A DNA stretch of 64,000 nucleotides, from contig NC_086248.1 in the NCBI RefSeq assembly GCF_021018805.1, positions 97,177,239-97,241,238 on the forward strand, read 5' to 3'. Origin of the DNA: Prinia subflava. Its lineage: Eukaryota > Chordata > Aves > Passeriformes > Cisticolidae. This document shows positions 13,800 through 30,500 of this stretch, in pieces. A program made the translations under genes and the position numbers. Below the pieces are notes generated by a model. That model worked only from the letters and a program-made list of their open reading frames with translations. It had not been told where the DNA came from and ran no database searches. Position 1 is the stretch's first letter; each line of letters starts with the position of its first letter.

Positions 13800-14885
13800 T
13801 GCTGCCCTCTTATAACTTTTCCAGCTGCTCATCATGGGATGTGTGTGTTGTGTAGGGAACTGATGCCAGTTTCGGTGCCTGGCTTTTAGAGTTTACAGAG
13901 CATTTGCAAATACTCTTGCAAATACAGCTTAGAGTTCACTTCTGACTGTCCAGTAAGGTGCTGTTCTCTCATAAAATACTATCAATAGATAAATCAATCC
14001 ACCAATACATCTGTAAGTATAAATAAAAGCCTTTGTGGTTTCTCTTTCCTGACTCTCACCTCTCATAAGCTCACCGTAGGGTCAAAGTTATATGTGGGGC
14101 GTGTCTGGTCATGTCTGTGCAGTGCAGCCCATTGTTTTTATCTGAGCACTAATGCAGACCATATCTATTTTAGCAGGGTGTTCTGCCCACGATAACTCTC
14201 TCTTTCTTGTCAGGTTTGATTAGCCCCAAGTGAAGGCTCTCATGGCTAAACCACTTCTGCTGCTGGAGGTAGTTTGGCTGTCTCTGCACAGAGCTGCATT
14301 ACATCATCACCCGTAATAAAGATTTTGCAAATCAAATATGGCTCCTTCTAATGCCTAAATGACAGAGAAGATGGTGGCACCGGTTTGTGTGAGCAGAGGA
14401 TCTGACTGTAGTTGAGATGTGCTTAGACAATTGCCAGTGACTGTTCAGTTGTGTTAGAGTGCACTTTCCCCCAGGGGAAAGTTAGGTTACTTTCCCCCAG
14501 GGCATTTTGATCCTGCCATTAATAGAAAATAAAGAGCAGATTTTCTCACTAAACATCACGGCAGCTGATACAACCGGCTGGGATCTGCTGGCGATGGCAG
14601 TGCTAAACTTACAGTTGCTTTTCCAATAGCTGCATTTCAAACTCCCAAAAGTGGGACAGCACCAATGCAGGAAATGAGGCTCCCCTTCCTTCCCCAACAG
14701 TAGACTTTGCTGGTTAACCACTGTGCCTGCAGGGTGTTTCTGAGACAGAAGTATCCCCAGCAGTCCCCTCCTGATGCTCAGCTCTCATTTTACAGACCAA
14801 GTGTGGCCCTTCCACAGCAGATCCTCATGGGTGGGCTCTGATGAACCAGATTACAGGGAGAATTTTTTAGTTTTGCTTCCATGTA
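13800..14885. other. Gap between orphan CpG island and CR1; nothing recognised
   Basis: Ordinary, mostly AT-rich DNA. Short frames only (79 codons or fewer). A short direct duplication of 'actttcccccagggg' is visible near 14463-14502. No exon-like sequence was seen. Confidence 0.5.
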
Positions 14886-14889
14886 AAGA

Positions 14890-15440
14890 AAAAAATCACC
14901 AAATCAATTAGGTTGGAAAAGACCTCTAAGTTCATTGAGTCCAGCCTTTGTCTGAACACCACTTGTCAACTAGACCATGGCACTAAGTTCTGTGTTCAGT
15001 CTTTCCTTAAACACATCCAGGGGACAGTAACTCCACCACCTCCCTGGGCAGTCCATTCCAATGTCCCATCACCCTTTCTGTGAAGAAATTCCATCTGATG
15101 TCCAAGCTAAACCTTACTCTGTGCTATTTGAGGCCATTTCCTCTTGTCCTATCACAGGTTGCCTGGGAGAAGAGGCCGATCCCCACCTGGCTACAACCTC
15201 TTTTTGGGGAGTTGTAGAGAGCAACAAGGTCACTCCTGAGCCTCCTTTTCTCCCGCAGCAGCACCCTCAGCAGTTCCTCGTACGACGAATGCTCCAGACC
15301 CTTTCCAGCTCCGTTGCCCTTCTCTGGACATGCTCCAACACCTCCGCATCGTTGCCGTAGTGAGGGGCCCAGAACTGGGCCCACCGCTCCACGTGTGGCC
15401 TCACCAATGCCGAGTGCGGGGAGATCATTCCCCTACTCCT
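14890..15440 (-). mobile_element. CR1 LINE fragment, antisense, abutting the H3-3A CpG island
   Basis: Starts with the reverse complement of a CR1 3' tail ('aatcaattaggttggaaaag' near 14903) and continues through 'ctccaccacctccctgggca', 'attccatctgatgtcc' and 'tctggacatgctccaacacctc' to about 15440, ending in 'cgtgtggcctcaccaatgccgag'. At about 550 bp it is one of the longer copies here. Its distal part is itself CpG-rich and merges into the promoter island, so the island's upstream border lies within or at the retrotransposon. Confidence 0.85.
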
Positions 15441-15441
15441 G

Positions 15442-15642
15442 CCGGCCGCACGGTGACCCGCACACCGAGCAGAGCCCTCCAGGGCCCGGCAGGACCGGGC
15501 GCACGGTGCCCCCCACACCGAGCGGAGCCACCCGGACCCGGCAGGACCGGCTGCACGGTGCCCCCCACACGGAGCGGAGCCCACCCGGGCCCGGCAGGAC
15601 CGGCTGCACGGTGCCCCCCACACGGAGCGGAGCCCGCCAGGG
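15442..15642. repeat. GC-rich minisatellite, ~52-bp unit, about 4 copies
   Basis: Three near-identical units begin at 15486 (52 bp), 15538 (53 bp) and 15591 (52 bp), each opening with CCGGCAGGACCGG and containing 'cacggtgccccccacac'. A more diverged 44-bp unit lies at 15442-15485. The array sits directly between the CR1 copy and the H3-3A core promoter. It generates repetitive peptide in overlapping frames, so the long ORFs here (for example 15267-16409 on the - strand) are artefacts of stop-poor GC-rich repeats. Confidence 0.85.
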
Positions 15643-15774
15643 CCGGCGGCGGGGGTCCAGGATGCGCCTCGCGGCTCGGCGGGGGCGGGGCGGGCCCGCG
15701 CGGCCGCGGGCGGGGGCACGCGGGCGCGGGGAATCCCCCTGCGCGCGCGGCGTGCCTTTTGTGTTTGTACACAC

Positions 15775-15899
15775 GGGGCGGGGGCGGGGCCGCGGGCGGG
15801 GCCGCGCCTTCCCTCCATTGTGCGCCATTGGCGGGCGCGCGGGCCGGGGCGGGGCCGGCGCGCGGGGGGCGGGGCCGGCGCGCGGGGCCGGCCCTCGCC

Positions 15900-15910
<11 letters not shown>
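15775..15910 (+). promoter_or_regulatory. H3-3A: H3-3A core promoter: GC boxes, CCAAT box, YY1-like start region
   Basis: TATA-less promoter. Repeated Sp1-type GC boxes lie at about 15780-15803 and 15844-15875, with an inverted CCAAT box (ATTGG) at 15827-15831. The motif GCCATCTTTCAATTGTG at about 15905-15921 resembles the 5' end of mammalian H3-3A mRNA as I remember it and contains a YY1-like CCATCTT. I place the start of transcription at about 15898-15910; the exact base is inference. The G-runs at 15775-15802 on the + strand could form a G-quadruplex. Confidence 0.65.
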
Positions 15911-22655
<6,745 letters not shown>

Positions 22656-22659
22656 GTTT

Positions 22660-25600
22660 TAGTCTTGATTTTTAAATATTACACACGGGTTATACTGATT
22701 AAAAAGTGATCAGCCTTCCCTCTCCTTTTGCTCTTCAATGCACGGCCTAATTCGTTGGAGCACATCTAGGAAATACTGGGGGTGCTGCCTTGGCTGAAGT
22801 AGTGTATATGTATATTTAACAGTCTTAAGTGTTAAATTTGTCTGCCCCATATAAAAGTGAATTTGGTGAGTGTAGTCCCAGGTAGAGTCTGGAGCTGAAC
22901 TGAGCTCTCTAAGCCACAGTGCTAAGAAGCAGCAATTAGTTGTTATTTATATTCCTTTCTTACTTGATTTAGTGCTGAATTTGGAAGCATTTCTGATTTT
23001 CATGGTTTTTTAGTATGGTATAAGCGATGGAATGTAGTGATTTGGGTTTTTCTGTTTGGGGGTTTTATTTTTCTTGGGTATTTTTTGCTGTGGTTTTTTT
23101 TACCCCTTTTCACTCTGTTAGTTTCTTGGTTTGTAGACGTTCCCTTTTTGGTTGACTACCTTTCTGTTTCAGTCACACCCTCAAGCATTTTTGAGAGCTT
23201 AGTCCACATGTGATTAGGTTTAGCTTGTACCCTCCAACCTAAAAGACACTTTTGTACCATTTTTGTTACAATTCTTCACAGAAGCAGTACTTGGACAGGA
23301 TCACACATTTAAAACTTGCTGGGTTTTTTTGTTCTCCTGCAATTACTGATGAAGGTTCACATGAAGAAATTTACTGCTGAAATTCTGTCCTTTGAAAACT
23401 TGGTTTTAATTTTTCTTCCTGAAATTTGCTTAAGGGTTCTGGCAGACCAGTCTGGGAACGAGTTATGTGCTGTAGTTCTTGGTAGCTCTTGCAGATAATG
23501 AAATGAGCTCCACAGAAAAAACGTAGGTGGTGAGCAGATTTCACCTCCATGCTAAGGCTCCTGCAGTGCTTATTTGCTGCTAACTTCTTTCGAGGGGTTT
23601 TGAGTGAGCTCTAAACACGAGTGAATTTGTCTGAAGATTTCCAAAGAGGATTAATAGAGATATATTATCTGCTTTGGTATCTTGAACAGAGAGCCAAAAA
23701 TTACGGAATAAATCACATTATTCATAAATTGCTCGGCTTTGGTAATGAATGCTGTCTGCCAGGGTTGTGCAAAGTAAAGTATTTAAATGGAGTAGCTTGT
23801 CACAGGCAAGACTAATGCTAGACAAAATGTGATCACATCCTTTTGATGCCAAGCAGTTCATAGCTATCAACTAAAAAATTAAGGAAGACTTGTCTTGAAG
23901 CACCCAGAACAACAGAAATGTAAAAAGTGAGCAACTGAGATTTAACTGACTTAAGATGTCACTTCTGTCTACTTGATAACAAGCCTGTTAAACTGGCTAT
24001 CAATGCATTTCAGTATAATTAACTACTTGTTTTGTCCTGTACTTCAGAATTCTGTTTCACCTATCAGTCAGCAGTGCTGCAAGCACCTACACAAGCAGGT
24101 AATTAGGCTAGGAGGCTTTTTATTAAATAATCTGGAATTGAAGTATTGATAAGGAACTTTTTTTTTCTCTTTCTTTGTTAGGAATATTAGGAAACCAAAT
24201 CTTGAGGATTTGGTACTCAAATGAAATACTGAGTTCTTTCTCTGTGAGAGAATTGGGGTGAGGAATATCCCAGTTCAACTGGCAGTGCAGTTAAGTTGTT
24301 CAAGGCAGAGGAAATCCTAATGGAAGATGAGAGGATCAGGCACCTGAGCAGGTGACAACATTTTAGTGTGCAGAGCTTTACCTCCAGGTTAGGGATATTG
24401 GCCATTTTGAAAGTTGTGGTCCTAGAGATGCCAGGTGAATCCTGTCTGTGATTAGCTCTCTGTGCCTGTATCAATGCCAAGAAACTTCAGTTTCTGAAAC
24501 AGTTTACCTCTTTTCCCCTCCTTTCCCCCATACCAATTTTGCTGTTTCCTGGATTTTGAATACCAGAGACAAGTTCTGGTGCTGTGAATGTACTTCTGTG
24601 GAGCAGTTTAACTGTACTGAGTGCAGGGATGGATGTGAAGTGCCTCCTTATTAATAACAGTCATATTCAGAAGTTGAACATCTCTTTAAAACATTGTTTA
24701 ATGTATGTCCACAGCCCAATTTCTGAATTATTTTGGTAAAGTCCTTTATAAATGGGTATGTGATAAGTTGGTTTCTAGGTCTCTGTTTTATACTTGTATT
24801 TTAATGGCTGTATTTATTTACCACTTCCTCTAGAGTAAGTACAAAACCTTATTTTAAGTTGGTTGCTTTGTATCAGCAACACAAAAAACCAGGTTTCTTA
24901 CCAGAGCCAAAAATTAATGTAGTGGGAAATAATTTCAGGCACAAGATCAGTCCCTCTTTTGTGGCTTTATCAAATTCTATGGACAGTTCTTGAGAGCTTG
25001 ACTAACATAGAGCTTAAACCCAGCATTTCAGATTTTATTTAGGAAAGTAGTTTGCTGAATACAGAGTAACTAATACTGGTGTACCTGTGTTTCAGTGTTG
25101 CATCTCTGGGCCGTGTTTCTCCAGCCCTTTATCCCACCTGGCAGTAGCTGTTAGGTGATCCTAATCCAGGCACCAGAGTCCACTTTTTTATGTGACTGAA
25201 ACCAGTGTCTCACATCTATACTCACTGTGCCACTGGTTTTGGTCTATTAGCCAGATCTGGACTCTGCATATCTGCTTGCTCTGAAGATCTGGAGCTTAAT
25301 TTTAAGTTTCAAGGTTTAATAAAATACAGGCATTGTTCTGGTCAAATATTTTGTTCACTGCAATTTTATTTCTTGCTCTTGCAAAAAAACCACACGACCT
25401 TTCTTGGCCTTCACAGGAGTAAGAGCTTAATAACACTTTTCGTATAACTTGGTTTCAAAGGTTGGATTAAGAGGAGGAATTCTAGTGTCAGGGTAGTTGT
25501 TGGGTTCTTTTGTTCCCCTGGTCCAGATCAGGAGGATATTGGGGAGCTCTCAGCTTTTACTTGTGTCTTACTCACATGGATAATGAATCATCCTCAGTTA

Positions 25601-26900
25601 CGAGGTGTTTTTGCACTAAGTGGATGTTGCAGACCTGTCTGAGGCAGGTTGACCTCTAAGTATTTTGTTGATCAGAAAGCCACTGTTTATGTATTTCTTT
25701 TTTTTTTAATCTGTGAGGAGGCTTTGATCTTTTGACCTTGGTAATACAATATCAAAAAAAAAAAAAAAAAACAACCAAACTGAGTGTGTAAAAAGCTTTA
25801 CATTTGTCAATAGTAGTGTTAAAAAGGGAGTGTTAGGACTGCATAGGCTTACGGGATCTTAATGTAAGCTACCTCTTTGATTACCTTCCTGGCAAATTTA
25901 CCTGTTACATGATCACAACTAAATAAATACCCAAGAAATTACTTATTTTAAATGAGGAGACTTGCCTAATTCTGAGAAATGGCTGCAAAATGCTGAGGCT
26001 CAGGAATGCTCTCAGTTGCAGCACACCTAGGCTGAAGCTTTCTGCTTTTTCCTGATGATGGTCCTTACTGTCCCTCCACAGCAGTAACACCAAAGATCAG
26101 GACACTGGGGTAAAATCCCACAAAAAATGAGGTTGGGGTCCAAGGCAGGGTGTGTGTGCTCTCCAAGTCAACATCCCAGTTGCTCTTCAGTGGGAAATGA
26201 GCCTGGATTTTCTGTCCATCCCTCTTGAGAACACATTTATAGGTTTATATGTAGCTCGTGGTTTGAGATGTGCGTGCACATTCTCTGCTGTTTTGTCCCC
26301 TGCCAGCAGCATCCCCCTCATCTCCTTCTGCAGGCAGGCTATTACACACAGCAGGGTCTCTAGCAGCAGGGGTGCTTTATGTTACTGAACCTCCTGTGAT
26401 GTCAGAAAGATTTAAGAAATAATAATAAAAAAACCTGAAAAAAAAAATCCTACAGCATTGGAAACCACTTGTGTCTCCTGATGGTGCCAGGACTGAGGGT
26501 TCTCACCCTGCTCCCTTGAGAGGAGCTGCCCTCACCTCACCTTTGTGTTCATGTTTGTGCTGTTTCATGGCAGCATCCCAAACAAAACCCAACTGGAAGG
26601 TGTCTGGTGCCTGTACATCCCAGAGTGAGTGAGAGCTAAGCCCATGTGCCTCGGTGATAAATGTTGACCCTCGGGTTTGCCCCTGCCTCTCTTTGCTCCT
26701 GAGCAGCTGCTCTCTGCTCCTGCCAACCTAGATTTACAAGAAATTGTGGTTTCAGCTACTTTAGTTTTCCTCAGCATCTGTTGGATTGGTGAGGGGTGTT
26801 TTCTTTCTTCTGCCTTCATCTTGAGCCTGCTTTGAGGAGAAGCTGAGACACCACCGCGGTCACCATCAGGTGAGAGGGGTTCCTTTCTTTTCCGTGGACT
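22660..26900. other. Intergenic, H3-3A downstream flank
   Basis: AT-rich DNA without gene-like content; no open frame exceeds 87 codons. A homopolymer A run lies at about 25755-25771. The stretch at about 23620-23800 is rich in TAAT/ATTA-type words and looks like a possible conserved non-coding element, which I cannot test. Confidence 0.5.
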
Positions 26901-26904
26901 GGAG

Positions 26905-26976
26905 GAGCAGGAGGCCTGGAGGAGTGGGAAGCTGAAGGAGCAGGAGGCCTGGAGGAGCGGGAAGCTGAAGGAGCAG
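26905..26976. repeat. 33-bp tandem repeat, 2.2 copies
   Basis: GAGCAGGAGGCCTGGAGGAG followed by YGGGAAGCTGAAG: copy 1 at 26905-26937, copy 2 at 26938-26970, with one substitution (T to C), then a partial unit. Because 33 is a multiple of three, the - strand frame reads a Ser/Arg/Pro/Ala repeat, which inflates the ORF at 26816-27958. Confidence 0.85.
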
Positions 26977-26979
26977 TGT

Positions 26980-27300
26980 TCCCAGTCCTGCTCGGCTCTC
27001 TCAGTGCCTCAGTACCTGGCAGCCGAGCCCCGGGCCGGGCGGGCTGCCAGGTGAACACATGGGCGCGGATGCGGCCGTGCGGCGCGGCAGCGGCAGCGGG
27101 GCTGGCAGGACGGGCGACCCGGCTGGAGGCGCCCCAGGCCCGCTCGGCGCTGAGGGCTGCGTGTCCCCGCATCCATCTGAGGGCTGGAGCCGCTTCAATC
27201 GGCCCGGTGCCGGCTAATCCGGCCGCGGGAGAGCTGCCAGGCTCCGGCGTGCGGATCCCAGGGACCTCGGGCTTTGGCTTGGCTGTGCAGCAGGGAGGGA
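26980..27300. promoter_or_regulatory. Orphan CpG-rich segment
   Basis: A CpG-dense patch about 4.4 kb past the H3-3A mRNA end, with no recognised gene on either strand. A long - strand frame (26816-27958, 380 codons) and + frames overlap it, but their translations are low-complexity Pro/Ser/Arg/Ala/Cys-rich with no domain. It may be an enhancer-type or unannotated non-coding promoter island. Confidence 0.4.
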
Positions 27301-27559
27301 GCTGGCAGGAGCCGCACAAGCCCCGTGTGCTGCCTCGCTGACGTGCTTTGCCCGGAGGGGCTGTCCGTGATGGCTTTTCCTTTGTGCCTCCTGCCATCTG
27401 CACCCCGCTGGGCCCGGGGCGCGGGCCAGGGAAGATGCTCAGAGCGGGGGAGGCTTCTTCAGCCGGCCCTGGCTGTGTGGGCAGCGTTTGGAGCACGGGG
27501 GGACAGGGCTGATGTCGGCACTGTTCTTCCCGGAGCTCCGGGGTGGGAGCTGGGACTGC

Positions 27560-30500
27560 ACCAGGCAGATGAGAGCAACAGGAGTGGTCCCCAGGGGTTG
27601 GTTTGAGGGATCCTGCTGTGCATGGATGCGCTCTCTTCTGGCATGGTCGGAGTCTGCTGTTCCAGGAGGGGTTTGCCATATTCCCAGGGCATGACCTGAG
27701 CCGTGGTTTGCAGTGCTGGCTCTCGGAGCAGTCGCTGCAGTGACACAAGGGAGCTGTGGCTTGCTCCGGGGCTGGAACTGAGCTGGGTGGGGAGCTCAGG
27801 TGTTTCCTGAGACAACACGGCAGCATCCGAGGGAAAGGATTACATAACGTGTGGACATGCAGCAGCTGTTGGCTCCCTCCAGCCCTCTCTCCGGGTCTGT
27901 GTGTGCAAAAAATGAGCAAAAGTGGTTTTCTTTGCATTGTGGAGGAAGAGGGACGCATTTAGTGGATTTGGGTTTGGGGCATTTATGGTGATGCCCTCCC
28001 CATCCCCAAGACAAAGAAATCCTTCCTCCCTCCCCTTCCCTGGGACATGAAATGCTTTAAAATCATGGTATCCCTTGTTTGGAAGGGTGGAGCTGGCTCT
28101 TTGATGAAACCTCCAGCTCTGCTGTGCAGCTCAAACGTAGTGGAGTTAAGAGATGTTTTCTGCCTGGTGTCAGCTTGAAGCCTTGCAGACGCTGAATCCC
28201 TCTAGAGGAGGGCACATCTGTTCAGGAATCTGATCTCATTTCTGCCATATAGGTTCTCCAGCTAAATGGACCATTTGCTTTCATGAAAGTAATTGCTTTG
28301 AATGCTGTGGAAAAGACAAGCCAAAGCCACAGACAGCATCTAACCTCGCTGGTGTTTATTCAATAAATTAATAAACACTAAAAGGGAAGCATTCAAGTTT
28401 ACAACAGCGCACAGCATATTTTTAAGCCATCCTGGGTCGTGCTGGAAGAGCACACAGTGCAGCAGCCACTCTCTGCCATGTGGAAACGCTGGCTGTGGCT
28501 GCAGACAGGGGTTGCAGTGCACCCAGGAGCATCGAGGAACAGCTCCATAGAAACACATCTGCTCCTGCCCTGCCGAGGGGAGCTGCTCTGGCTCCACTGC
28601 TGCTGCTGCTGGCACTGAACTGTCCCCCTGGTCTGCTTTACCTGAGCCTCAGGAGATCCTGTAAAGTACAGGAATATCACCAACAGGAACACCAGGACGC
28701 TGTGGGCCTCGGCACATCGTTCCTGAGGCTGCTCTGGCCCTCGTGCTGCCCCGATGCTGTGCAGGCAGGGAATGTGCTCCCAGCATGGAAGGGACACAGC
28801 GAGCCTGGGAAACCTGGGCCGCTCAAACACCGTGTCACAGTGACTTGTGTGCTCCCTGTGCACTTCAGAGAGGCATAATTCCCTTCCTGCCATAAATCAT
28901 CTTCTCTCCCCTGCTGCACCGCCCTGCCCCTCTCTGCACATCCATAGCCCTGCTCCCTGTAAAACAGGAGTACCACAACATTCCCTGCCTGAAAGGAGCA
29001 GAGGGTCTTCCCCAGGCACAGGCTCCCTTTGCTGCTGCTGCACCCCCCCCCAATAAAAACAGTGTTATATATACATATATTTACTGCAAATGTATTATTG
29101 TGAATTGTATGTAATTATGTACGTGCATACTGAAATATATAATAATAATATGTTATTATTTAAGCATGTGAGGCTAGGCAGATGCTTTTCTAATGTTTAA
29201 ATTATAATATATTTATGATAATTATATATTTAGGTATATTAAAAATTTTTCTCAATCTCATACCAATGTCACAAGGGGAGAGGAGTGGAGCATTACAATG
29301 GAAGGTTGCTGCTAGTTTTATATATGTAACTCTATAATTTTTTCTATGGGGCTGCTAAAGATAGGTCACCCTAGGTTTACTTGTTAATATTGCCTTTTCT
29401 GTATTTTTAAGTGGTAAAAGTTATGTGGATTTTTCAGAAAGAAGAAACATTTTTGCTGATGTTTAAATGGCGCCAACCAAACTGTGGAGCTCATGTTTAC
29501 CACCCAGGCCACAGCCACCAGGGGCCAGCCCAGGCACTTTCTTTAGAGGCTGGGAAGGGCTGCAATGTGGAGAGCAGCGATTTCTCTCCCTCCCGTGCAT
29601 GTACCTGCTCTGTCCTGCCCTCTGCTCACCTCCTCTGAGAGCTGCCTTCACAGTATTGAGACAGCACAGTTCCAATGATGACTTCTTTCTTGGGTTTCTT
29701 TTACTAAATATGAGAAAATGAATTTTGTTTCTCCAACAGACTTCCATCCTACTGGGATTCCAGCATGTGCTCTGCAGAACAGCTCAGACCCACGGTGTTT
29801 GCCTCAGCCTCAGCTTGCAGAGGTGGTGTGTGAGGGAGATGAGGAATGGGTGCAGGAAAGCAGAGCAGAGCAAGTGTCCAGTTCCAGTAGGCTCCTGGCT
29901 GGATCTGGGGTTGCACAAAGCTGTGGTTTCCCCTCAGGACAGCAAACCTGTAGGGTTGTGGGTTTTACTGCCAGATGGATGAAGATGGCTCCACTGTCTG
30001 CAGCTGACTTTGAAGTGAAGTAAGCAGGTAGCAGATAAGGTCCATTGTAAGCTGATTGGCACCACACAGAACCGCTCTTGTTTAGCACCAGGGTGCTCCT
30101 GCTGTCCTCAGGATGGAGCTGGTACTGATCCCTTCTTCAGCTGCCTTGAGTATGGCATGCTGGTCCTGAGCTGCAGCTGCTTTTATCCCAGAAATGTGGG
30201 GATTCACAGATTGCTGCATCCCATGGGTGCAGGGAGCCTGGACCAAGGTGCCAAATCTCAGCTGCTGGGTGAAACACAATAAGGTGCTGAGCTATAGCTT
30301 CGGGGTGAGAGCAGTCAAAACAAAATTAACCTTTACCCACTGGTATTTATACAACGCCACAGTTGTGACTGGGGCTTCACAAGCTGAGGAGGAGCACACT
30401 GGAAGTGTTTCCATATCAAATAAACTCAGGACCAAGTACAACAAACCACAGGGTGGAGCAAAAGTGTGATGGAGACTCAAACAAGCAAAAAATGAGGACT

